NCBI RefSeq assembly: GCF_009933335.1
Contig: NZ_MAEL01000014.1
Span: forward strand, 41,807 to 105,806
DNA: 64,000 nt
Source: Candidatus Enterococcus willemsii
Lineage (GTDB): Bacteria; Bacillota; Bacilli; Lactobacillales; Enterococcaceae
Reading direction: 5' to 3'
Every line of letters starts with the position of its first letter. Positions within the stretch are counted from its first letter, which is position 1. Of the stretch, positions 57,266-64,000 are shown one piece after another. Below the pieces are notes generated by a model. It did not search any database. It was not told the DNA's origin and saw only the letters and a list, made by a program, of their open reading frames with translations. Both the position numbers and the translations under genes were made by a program.

Positions 57266-57855
57266 GAACAGCCACAGTAACTAGAAATACGACAGAAACA
57301 AAAATCAACCTAACCTTAGCGATTGATGGTACAGGTCAGCAAAAATTCGATACAGGAGTTGGTTTCCTGGATCATATGCTGGAACTCTTTTGTCGTCATG
57401 GACGTTTTGATATTGAATTAGTTTGTGATGGGGATGTCCATGTGGATGCGCATCATACGGTTGAAGATGTTGCCATTGCTTTGGGGCGTGCTTTTTCTGA
57501 AGCTTTAGGTGAACGGCGTGGCATTAAACGTTATGGTAGTTTCCTGCTACCAATGGATGAAAGTTTAGTCATGGCTGCTATCGATATTAGTGGTCGTGGC
57601 ATTGCTGTTTTAGATTTAGCTATTCCAAGCCAAAAAATTGGTGCACAATTCGATACGGAATTAGTCGAAGAATTTTTTGTCGCATTTGCTCGTGAATTAG
57701 GTGCGGCGATTCATTTACATCAAGTTGCTGGAAAAAACAGTCATCATATTGTAGAAGCTTGCTTTAAAGGGTTTGGTCGCGCATTAGGACAAGCCACAAG
57801 TATTGACGAAGTGGCACCAAATGAAATTCCGTCAACAAAAGGAACTATTATTTAG
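57262..57855 (+). CDS. hisB: HisB, imidazoleglycerol-phosphate dehydratase
   Basis: 197 aa, monofunctional; it lacks the histidinol-phosphatase half found in enteric HisB. Two metal-binding repeats HHTVED and HHIVEA (residues about 70 and 161) mark the active site, with GFLDHMLELFCRHG near 33. ATG overlaps the hisC stop. The phosphatase step must therefore come from another gene. Confidence 0.97.
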   Translation: MRTATVTRNTTETKINLTLAIDGTGQQKFDTGVGFLDHMLELFCRHGRFDIELVCDGDVHVDAHHTVEDVAIALGRAFSEALGERRGIKRYGSFLLPMDESLVMAAIDISGRGIAVLDLAIPSQKIGAQFDTELVEEFFVAFARELGAAIHLHQVAGKNSHHIVEACFKGFGRALGQATSIDEVAPNEIPSTKGTII

Positions 57856-57865
57856 GGGGAAAAAC

Positions 57866-58480
57866 ATGATTGCAATTATTGATTATGGTGTCGGGAATTT
57901 ATTTAGTTTATCCCGTTCACTAGAATTTTTAGAAATCGACAACATCGTGACGAATAATCTTTCCGAATTACAAGCAGCCGATCAAATTATTTTGCCTGGT
58001 GTGGGTGCTTTTGGTGATGCGATTCAGAAGTTACGTGACGAGCAATTGGAAGAACCAATCAAACAGTTAGCGCAAGCAGGCAAGCCATTGTTAGGTATCT
58101 GTCTAGGTATGCAATTACTGTTTGAAAAAAGCAGTGAGTTTGGAGAACATCAAGGTTTAGGCTTACTAAAAGGCGAAATTGTTTCTCTGAAAGAGGCTCT
58201 TCCCTCTACTTTAAAAGTGCCACATATTGGTTGGAATGCATTGGAACCACAGCAGGATTCTCCATTGCTAAAAGGCTTTGAAAAGGGTGGTCAAGTCTAT
58301 TATGTACACAGTTTCTATGCAACGAATTGTGAAGATAGTTTAATCGCAACGAGTGAGTACGGTGTCGACATTCCTGGATTGGTTCAAAAACAGAATGTAT
58401 TTGGTGCACAATTTCATCCAGAAAAAAGTGGTACAGTCGGTTTGCAAATATTAAAAGCATTTTCGGAGGTGAAAGAATGA
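57866..58480 (+). CDS. hisH: HisH, glutamine amidotransferase subunit of IGP synthase
   Basis: 204 aa from the ATG at 57866 behind AGGGGGAAAAAC. Class I amidotransferase: LPGVGAFGDA oxyanion strand, nucleophile Cys in LGICLGMQLLF near 80, and His/Glu in AQFHPEKSG near 186. It gives ammonia to HisF. The gene lies between hisB and hisA, and overlaps hisA by 4 bp. Confidence 0.97.
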   Translation: MIAIIDYGVGNLFSLSRSLEFLEIDNIVTNNLSELQAADQIILPGVGAFGDAIQKLRDEQLEEPIKQLAQAGKPLLGICLGMQLLFEKSSEFGEHQGLGLLKGEIVSLKEALPSTLKVPHIGWNALEPQQDSPLLKGFEKGGQVYYVHSFYATNCEDSLIATSEYGVDIPGLVQKQNVFGAQFHPEKSGTVGLQILKAFSEVKE

Positions 58481-59199
58481 AAATTTTTCCAGCAATTGAT
58501 TTATTAAATGAAAAAGTCGTTCGCTTGTATCAAGGGGATTATGAACAGCAAGAAGTATTTGGTGAAGATCCGGTTGCTTTTGCACAATCATTTGAAGAAA
58601 AAGGTGCAAAGTATTTGCATTTAGTGGACTTGGATGGTGCTAAAGATGGCGAACTACGCTATTTTAGTACAGCTGAAAAAATTGTCGCCAATACGAATTT
58701 ATTTGTAGAAGTCGGTGGAGGAATCCGTGATGAAGCAACGATTGAACGTTGCTTGGCAGCTGGTGTTCATCGAGTGATTATCGGTACGTTGCCACAAAAA
58801 AATCCCACTTTAGCCAAACAACTGATTGAAAAATATGGCGATAAAATTGCTGTCGGTGTCGATGCACGTGATGGCAAAGTGGCTGTTGAAGGTTGGTTAG
58901 AAACGACGGAAACAGATGCCTTTGATTTTTGTAAAGAATTGGCTGCTTGGGGCACGAAAACGATTATCTTTACTGAAATTTCACGCGATGGTACAGGGCA
59001 AGGAATTAATATCCCCTTGTATCAACAATTATTACAAATCCAAGGTGTTGAATTTGTTGCATCAGGCGGGGTAGCAACTTTAGCGGATATTACCGCACTC
59101 AAACAAATTGGGATTCCCAGTGCGATTGTTGGTAAAGCGTTGTATAAAGGTACCTTGACGTTAGAAGAAGTTTTAAAAGAAGCGGAGGAATCACGATGA
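58477..59199 (+). CDS. hisA: HisA, ProFAR isomerase
   Basis: 240 aa TIM barrel. It isomerises ProFAR to PRFAR. The first catalytic Asp is in FPAIDLLNEKVVRLYQGDY at position 8, the second in AVGVDARDGKVAVEGW near 129, and phosphate loops are VEVGGGIRDEATI and ASGGVATLADI. Overlaps hisF by 4 bp. Confidence 0.97.
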   Translation: MKIFPAIDLLNEKVVRLYQGDYEQQEVFGEDPVAFAQSFEEKGAKYLHLVDLDGAKDGELRYFSTAEKIVANTNLFVEVGGGIRDEATIERCLAAGVHRVIIGTLPQKNPTLAKQLIEKYGDKIAVGVDARDGKVAVEGWLETTETDAFDFCKELAAWGTKTIIFTEISRDGTGQGINIPLYQQLLQIQGVEFVASGGVATLADITALKQIGIPSAIVGKALYKGTLTLEEVLKEAEESR

Positions 59200-59951
59200 T
59201 TTCGAAACGAATTATTCCTTGTTTGGATGTTCGCGATGGTCGTGTGGTCAAAGGAGTTAATTTTGCGGGCTTAAAAGACGTCAATGATCCGGTTACCTTA
59301 GCGAAATTCTACAATGAGCAAGGAGCAGATGAACTGGTCTTCTATGATATTACAGCTTCTTCAGAAGGTCGTGGTTTGTTCACGGATATTTTACAGGCAG
59401 TCGCATCGGAAGTCTTTATTCCATTGACTGTTGGCGGTGGTATTAATGAAGTACAGGATTTTGAGCGAGTATTGAATTGTGGCGCAGATAAAGTGAGCGT
59501 CAATTCTGGTGCAATTCGTCAGCCTAAATTGATTGAAGCGGGAGCCAAACGCTATGGTAGTCAATGTGTTGTATTATCTGTTGATATTCGCCGAGTTGGC
59601 AATGCGTGGCATGTCTTTGCTAAAGGCGGTCGGGAAGATACTGGTCTTGATGCATTGGAATGGATTCGTCAAGGAGAAGCCTTGGGCGCAGGGGAATTAG
59701 TGATTAACAGTATGGATACCGATGGTGTAAAAAAAGGGTTTGACCTAGAATTACTACGTGCTATTTCAGATATTTCAAGTCTACCAATTGTTGCATCCGG
59801 TGGCGCAGGTAAAGCAGAAGATTTTATCGAATTATTCCAATTGCCAAAAATTGAAGCGGGATTGGCGGCTTCTATTTTTCACTATGGTGAAGTGAAAATT
59901 CCCGACTTGAAAGCCCAATTAGCAAAAGAACAAATTCCAGTACGATTATAG
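59196..59951 (+). CDS. hisF: HisF, cyclase subunit of IGP synthase
   Basis: 251 aa TIM barrel. CLDVRDGRVVKGVNF carries catalytic Asp11; the second Asp is in VVLSVDIRRVGN near 130. LTVGGGINEVQDF and VASGGAGKAEDF are the phosphate-binding loops. It forms imidazole-glycerol phosphate and AICAR with HisH. ATG behind GCGGAGGAATCACG, overlapping the hisA stop. Confidence 0.97.
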   Translation: MISKRIIPCLDVRDGRVVKGVNFAGLKDVNDPVTLAKFYNEQGADELVFYDITASSEGRGLFTDILQAVASEVFIPLTVGGGINEVQDFERVLNCGADKVSVNSGAIRQPKLIEAGAKRYGSQCVVLSVDIRRVGNAWHVFAKGGREDTGLDALEWIRQGEALGAGELVINSMDTDGVKKGFDLELLRAISDISSLPIVASGGAGKAEDFIELFQLPKIEAGLAASIFHYGEVKIPDLKAQLAKEQIPVRL

Positions 59952-59962
59952 GAGGCAACAAA

Positions 59963-60598
59963 ATGAAATTAACTTTTGACGAAAATGGCTTAATTCCAGT
60001 GGTGGTACAAGATGTGGAAACAAAAGAAGTCTTAACCGTTGCATATATGAACCAAGAAAGCTTAGATTTGACCTTAAAAAATAAACGAATGACGTATTAT
60101 TCCAGAAGTCGCCAAGAATTATGGTTGAAAGGCGAGACGAGCGGTAATTACCAACATTTAGTCTCTTTAACGGCTGACTGTGATCAAGATGCTCTCGTTG
60201 CATTAGTCAAAAAAGATGGGCCTGCTTGTCACACAGGAGCAGAAAGCTGTTTTAATGAGGTCTTGTATACAGAAAGTATTCCTGAGAAATTCTCTCTCGA
60301 ACAACTTGCAAAACTAGTACAAGAACGCAAAGATACACCAAAAGAAGGCAGTTATACAAGCTACTTGTTTGAAAAAGGCAAAGAAAAAATTCTTAAAAAA
60401 GTTGGCGAAGAAGCAACTGAAGTGGTGATTGGTGCGATGAAGGACGATCGTGAAGAAACGATTTTTGAAGTATCTGATTTAGCCTATCATTTACTTGTGT
60501 TAATGAGTGAAATGGATATTTCAGTTAAAGAAGTCGCAGAAGAATTGGCAAAACGCCATATTGTTGATTATAAAGTCAAACAAGAAACGATGAAATAA
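59963..60598 (+). CDS. hisIE: HisIE, PR-AMP cyclohydrolase/PR-ATP pyrophosphatase
   Basis: 211 aa fusion. Residues 1-about 108 are HisI: VQDVETKEVLTVAYMN, YYSRSRQELWLKGETSGN, and the zinc Cys residues in DCDQDALV and GPACHTGAESCF. The rest is HisE with KKVGEEATEVVIGA and EVSDLAYHLLVL. They do steps three and two of the pathway. Last gene of the operon; a gly T-box leader begins behind it. Confidence 0.96.
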   Translation: MKLTFDENGLIPVVVQDVETKEVLTVAYMNQESLDLTLKNKRMTYYSRSRQELWLKGETSGNYQHLVSLTADCDQDALVALVKKDGPACHTGAESCFNEVLYTESIPEKFSLEQLAKLVQERKDTPKEGSYTSYLFEKGKEKILKKVGEEATEVVIGAMKDDREETIFEVSDLAYHLLVLMSEMDISVKEVAEELAKRHIVDYKVKQETMK

Positions 60599-60622
60599 TT
60601 TGGGGAATCCTACAATTTTTAT

Positions 60623-60652
60623 TTGACAAAACCCTAGGCTGCGAATTATGAT
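60623..60652 (+). promoter_or_regulatory. Promoter of the glyQS T-box leader
   Basis: TTGACA (60623-60628) and TATGAT (60647-60652) are spaced by 18 bp, just past the his operon stop. No terminator stands between hisIE and this promoter, so his transcripts can read into the leader. Confidence 0.78.
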
Positions 60653-60659
60653 AGATGTA

Positions 60660-60863
60660 TTCAAATAGCGCAAGGAACATTTTAAGGAAAAAGCCAATTC
60701 TTTTTAGCGAACTTGGGAGAGTGAGAGCCAAGCAAGAAACTTTTTACCGTAGGCGATGGGAGCGCACGTCAAACGAAGCTGCCGATTTTTCGGAAGTAGG
60801 GTGGAACCGCGAATTATTTCGTCCCTATATCTATACTTTTTGTATAGATATAGGGACTTTTTG
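60660..60863 (+). ncRNA. T-box riboswitch (glycyl-tRNA type) before glyQS
   Basis: The T-box core GTAGGGTGGAACCGCG lies at 60796-60811. TGGA would pair with a UCCA tRNA end, as in tRNA-Gly. A glycine specifier candidate GGC occurs in ACCGTAGGCGATGG near 60752. The terminator arms GTCCCTATATCTATAC and its perfect complement (60821-60836, 60842-60857) end in five T. Uncharged tRNA-Gly should relieve termination. This explains the 307-bp gap before glyQ. Confidence 0.92.
60821..60862 (+). terminator. Regulated terminator of the glyQS T-box
   Basis: A perfect 16-bp stem (60821-60836 with 60842-60857) with a five-T loop and a five-T tail. Confidence 0.95.
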
Positions 60864-60905
60864 TTTGCCATCGTCAAATGAATATAAAAGAGAAGGAGCA
60901 AAATC

Positions 60906-61820
60906 ATGAGTAAAAAATTATCGGTACAAGAAATGATTTTAACATTACAGAAATTTTGGTCAGACAATGGATGCATGTTGATGCAATCGTATGACACTGA
61001 AAAAGGAGCAGGTACGATGAGTCCTTACACGTTATTACGTGCCATTGGACCAGAGCCTTGGAACGCAGCTTATGTGGAACCTTCTCGTCGTCCAGCAGAT
61101 GGTCGTTATGGACAAAATCCAAACCGTCTGTATCAACACCATCAATTTCAAGTAGTGATGAAACCATCACCAGAAAACATTCAAGAATTATACTTGGAAA
61201 GTTTAGAAAAATTAGGCATTAATCCATTGGAACATGACATTCGTTTTGTTGAAGACAACTGGGAAAATCCTTCTATGGGATGTGCTGGTTTAGGTTGGGA
61301 AGTTTGGTTGAACGGAATGGAGATTACACAATTCACCTATTTCCAACAAGTAGGTGGTTTAGCTTGTTCACCTGTTACTTCTGAAATTACTTATGGGTTA
61401 GAACGTCTAGCATCATACATTCAAGAAGTAGAAAGTGTCTATGACTTAGAATGGGCGCCTGGCGTAAAATATGGGGAGATTTTCAAACAACCCGAATATG
61501 AGCATTCAAAATACTCATTTGAAATCAGTAACCAAGAAATGTTGCTAGAAAACTTTTCTAAATTTGAAACAGAAGCAAAACGCTGTATTGAAGCGAATTT
61601 AGTTCATCCAGCTTACGACTACATTTTAAAATGTAGCCATACGTTTAACTTATTAGATGCTCGTGGGGCGGTGTCAGTAACCGAACGCGCAGGTTACTTG
61701 GCTCGTATTCGTAACATGGCAAGAGAAGTAGCAAAATTATTTGTCGATGAACGTAAAAAATTAGGTTATCCATTATTAGATCGAGAAACAGCAGAAAAAC
61801 TATTGCAGGAGGATAAATAA
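60906..61820 (+). CDS. glyQ: GlyQ, glycyl-tRNA synthetase alpha subunit
   Basis: 304 aa, normal size. Class II core: [21 protein letters not shown], motif 2 region [25 protein letters not shown] and motif 3 region [19 protein letters not shown]. It activates glycine. ATG at 60906 follows GAAGGAGCAAAATC. Tandem with glyS (1-bp gap), under the T-box. Confidence 0.97.
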   Translation: MSKKLSVQEMILTLQKFWSDNGCMLMQSYDTEKGAGTMSPYTLLRAIGPEPWNAAYVEPSRRPADGRYGQNPNRLYQHHQFQVVMKPSPENIQELYLESLEKLGINPLEHDIRFVEDNWENPSMGCAGLGWEVWLNGMEITQFTYFQQVGGLACSPVTSEITYGLERLASYIQEVESVYDLEWAPGVKYGEIFKQPEYEHSKYSFEISNQEMLLENFSKFETEAKRCIEANLVHPAYDYILKCSHTFNLLDARGAVSVTERAGYLARIRNMAREVAKLFVDERKKLGYPLLDRETAEKLLQEDK

Positions 61821-61821
61821 C

Positions 61822-63891
61822 ATGTCAAAAAATTTATTATTTGAAATTGGTTTAGAAGAAATGCCTGCACATGTAGTCGTACCAAGCATGAATCAATTAA
61901 AAACAAAAACTGAAAAATTTCTAACAGACAATCGCTTAACTTTTGATGATATCCATGCTTATTCAACACCACGTCGTTTAGCGATTCATGTGGTAAATCT
62001 TTCAGAAAAACAAGCCGACCAAGAAGAAGAAGTCAAAGGCCCTGCGAAGAAGATTGCTTTGGACGCAGAAGGCAATTGGTCAAAAGCAGCCCAAGGTTTT
62101 GTTCGTGGCCAAGGTTTAACAACCGATGATATTACTTTCAAAGAATTGAAAGGTGTCGAATATGTGTATGTCACTAAATTTACAGCAGGCAAACCAGCCT
62201 TAGAAGTCTTAACTGGCTTAAAAGACGTGATTACTAGCTTAACTTTCCCAGTAACCATGCACTGGAATAAATACGATTTTGAATATATTCGTCCAATTCA
62301 TTGGGTAGTAGCATTATTAGATGATGAAGTCGTGCCGTTTAAAATCTTAGATGTGCAAACAGGACGTCGCTCTCGTGGTCATCGTTTCTTAGGAAAAGAA
62401 GTAACCTTTGATCATGCCGATGAATATCTTGAAAAATTAAAAGCTGAATTTGTGTTGGCTGATTCAGCCGAAAGAGAACAATTAATTGTTACTCAAATTA
62501 ATAAAATTGCAGCAGACAACCAATGGACGATTGATTTAGATGCCGATTTATTGGAAGAAGTTAATAATTTAGTTGAGTATCCAACCGCATTTGTTGGAAA
62601 TTTTGATGAAAAATATTTAGCCGTTCCAGAAGAAGTTTTAGTTACTTCTATGAAAGAACACCAACGTTATTTTGATGTTCGTAATGAAGCCGGTGAGTTG
62701 CAAGCACATTTCATCTCTGTCCGTAACGGAAATGATGTCAAAATTGAAAATGTCATCAAAGGAAATGAAAAAGTATTAATCGCCCGTTTAGAAGATGCGG
62801 AATTTTTCTACAGTGAAGACCAAAAATTAACGATTGACCAATGTGTGGATAAATTAAAACATGTGACATTCCATGAAAAAATCGGATCAATGTATGAAAA
62901 AATGCAACGTGTTGGTTTAGAAGCACGAATTATTGGTGAAAATGTAGGTTTAACCACTGAAGAATTGGCTGATTTACAACGAGCTTCTGAAATTTACAAA
63001 TTTGATTTGGTGACAAACATGGTTGGTGAATTCCCAGAATTACAAGGAATTATGGGTGAAAAATATGCCTTGTTACAAGGTGAAAAACCAGCTGTCGCAC
63101 AAGCAATCCGTGAACATTATTTACCAACATCTAGTGAGGGTGAACTACCAACTTCTGCTGTCGGTGCTGTTTTGGCAATTGCCGATAAACTAGATAGTAT
63201 TTTATCATTCTTCGCAGCAGGCATGCGTCCAAGCGGTTCAAATGACCCTTACGCATTACGCCGGCAAATGTATGGAATTGTTCGTATCTTAGCCGCTAAA
63301 AAATGGCGTTTCCCATTTGTTGGCTTGCAACGTCTGATTGAAGAAAAAATTAATCTTGATCATGAACGTTATGGAATTACTTTCCAAGATGAAGAGGCAG
63401 AAGTATTGGATTTCTTACGTGCACGTCTTCGTCAGTTCTTCTTAGGAAAAGATATTCGTCATGATGTGATTGATGCTGTCATTCATGCAGAACAAACAGA
63501 TATTCATCGTTTATTTGAAACAGCTGAAATCTTGAAAAATCATTTAGACGACGCCGATTTTAAAGAATCAATGGAAGCATTGACACGAGTGATTAACTTA
63601 GCGAAAAAAGTTGAAAACAAATGGGATATTAATCCTGAATTATTTGAAAATGAAGCAGAAAAAGCATTGTATGAAGCAACAGTTGCGTTAGAGAAAGAAT
63701 TTGCTGAACAATCAGTAGAAGAAAATTATCAATCTTTAGTTGCGTTACGTCCATTGATTGAAAATTATTTTGATCAAACAATGGTTATGGTTGATGATGA
63801 AGCCGTTCGTCAAAATCGTTTGGCACAATTACGCAAAATTGCGCAAATGGCACAAGCATTAGCAAGTCTAGAAACATTAATTACAAAATAA
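61822..63891 (+). CDS. glyS: GlyS, glycyl-tRNA synthetase beta subunit
   Basis: 689 aa, normal size. [19 protein letters not shown] and TPRRLAIHV are the N-terminal signature; [17 protein letters not shown] [12 protein letters not shown], an HD-like centre ([18 protein letters not shown]) and the [12 protein letters not shown] block near 470 follow. The C-terminal part binds the tRNA anticodon (DALR-like). ATG after GCAGGAGGATAAATAAC. Confidence 0.97.
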   Translation: MSKNLLFEIGLEEMPAHVVVPSMNQLKTKTEKFLTDNRLTFDDIHAYSTPRRLAIHVVNLSEKQADQEEEVKGPAKKIALDAEGNWSKAAQGFVRGQGLTTDDITFKELKGVEYVYVTKFTAGKPALEVLTGLKDVITSLTFPVTMHWNKYDFEYIRPIHWVVALLDDEVVPFKILDVQTGRRSRGHRFLGKEVTFDHADEYLEKLKAEFVLADSAEREQLIVTQINKIAADNQWTIDLDADLLEEVNNLVEYPTAFVGNFDEKYLAVPEEVLVTSMKEHQRYFDVRNEAGELQAHFISVRNGNDVKIENVIKGNEKVLIARLEDAEFFYSEDQKLTIDQCVDKLKHVTFHEKIGSMYEKMQRVGLEARIIGENVGLTTEELADLQRASEIYKFDLVTNMVGEFPELQGIMGEKYALLQGEKPAVAQAIREHYLPTSSEGELPTSAVGAVLAIADKLDSILSFFAAGMRPSGSNDPYALRRQMYGIVRILAAKKWRFPFVGLQRLIEEKINLDHERYGITFQDEEAEVLDFLRARLRQFFLGKDIRHDVIDAVIHAEQTDIHRLFETAEILKNHLDDADFKESMEALTRVINLAKKVENKWDINPELFENEAEKALYEATVALEKEFAEQSVEENYQSLVALRPLIENYFDQTMVMVDDEAVRQNRLAQLRKIAQMAQALASLETLITK

Positions 63892-63892
63892 A

Positions 63893-63931
63893 GAAAAAAA
63901 GTGTTGGGAAGGAATTCTCAGCACTTTTTTA
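63893..63931 (+). terminator. Terminator after glyS
   Basis: AAAAAAGTGTTGGGAA pairs imperfectly with TTCTCAGCACTTTTTT; T run follows. The remaining 69 bp to the window end hold no recognisable gene. Confidence 0.85.
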
Positions 63932-64000
63932 AAACTAATCTTTTAAAAGACTTTTTAAAGGTCGATATATCTGTATAGAAAACAGAATGAAAAATAATAC

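Noticed and set aside
60655..60909. 84-codon frame before glyQ
   Set aside because: It lies wholly inside the T-box leader and its terminator and has no ribosome site.

Overview
The window is chromosomal DNA of a low-GC Gram-positive bacterium of the order Lactobacillales, most likely Enterococcus or a close relative. The evidence is the AT-rich codon use, strong GGAGG ribosome sites, CcpA/HprK carbon control, two tRNA-sensing T-box leaders, and gene order: pst-phoU, then liaXYZ, hprK-lgt-gpsA-galU, DUF948/YtxH genes, pepQ/ccpA, a class A PBP and tyrS, as I remember it from enterococcal chromosomes. The species cannot be named from sequence alone. I see no rRNA, tRNA, insertion sequence, prophage or CRISPR array.

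Layout. 1-4832: phosphate uptake operon (3' end of pstS, pstC, pstA, two pstB paralogues, phoU), with a PhoP-box-like array before pstC and three tandem 102-103 bp repeats between pstA and pstB. 4833-7304: liaXYZ envelope-stress genes. 7400-12788: hprK, lgt, gpsA, galU, a DUF948/YtxH pair and an unknown small gene. 12796-17536: pepQ (-), ccpA (+), class A PBP (-). 17754-20953: tyrS, an AEC transporter and nfo. 20954-22872: an AT-rich insert with a MarR regulator under a perfect palindromic operator, an unrecognised 246-aa protein with foreign-looking arginine codons, and two terminators with no visible gene. 22873-27128: an autoregulated YtrA-type GntR operon with two ATPases, two permeases and a GPP34 (GOLPH3-like) protein. 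27187-31038: YneF and a heterodimeric ABC exporter. 31054-36574: RpiR regulator divergent from three phospho-beta-glucosidase genes. 36590-41375: MATE exporter, trxB, phosphoglucomutase and a lone ArsR-type metal sensor. 41456-44957: hom-thrB and a T-box-controlled metA. 44959-46343: PPDK regulatory protein and a Fur-family regulator. 46546-53226: rpsU, yqeY, phoH, pgpH, ybeY, dgkA, era, recO. 53386-60598: a compact histidine operon. 60660-63931: T-box-controlled glyQS.

How the genes fit together. Much of the window is core metabolism and envelope maintenance. HprK and CcpA form the carbon catabolite circuit, and a cre-like site precedes the beta-glucoside genes. Pst and PhoU handle phosphate. 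LiaXYZ, the YtrA-type ABC operon, the heterodimeric exporter and the PBP deal with the envelope. Hom, ThrB and MetA supply threonine and methionine precursors.

The most unusual items are a continuous HisZ-HisG fusion opening the his operon, which itself sits between recO and glyQS; the tandem hairpin-bearing repeat inside the pst operon; the GPP34 gene closing an antibiotic-type ABC operon; and the MarR/unknown-protein insert. None of these proves a new system, but the HisZ-HisG fusion and the MarR/unknown-protein pair are the best leads.
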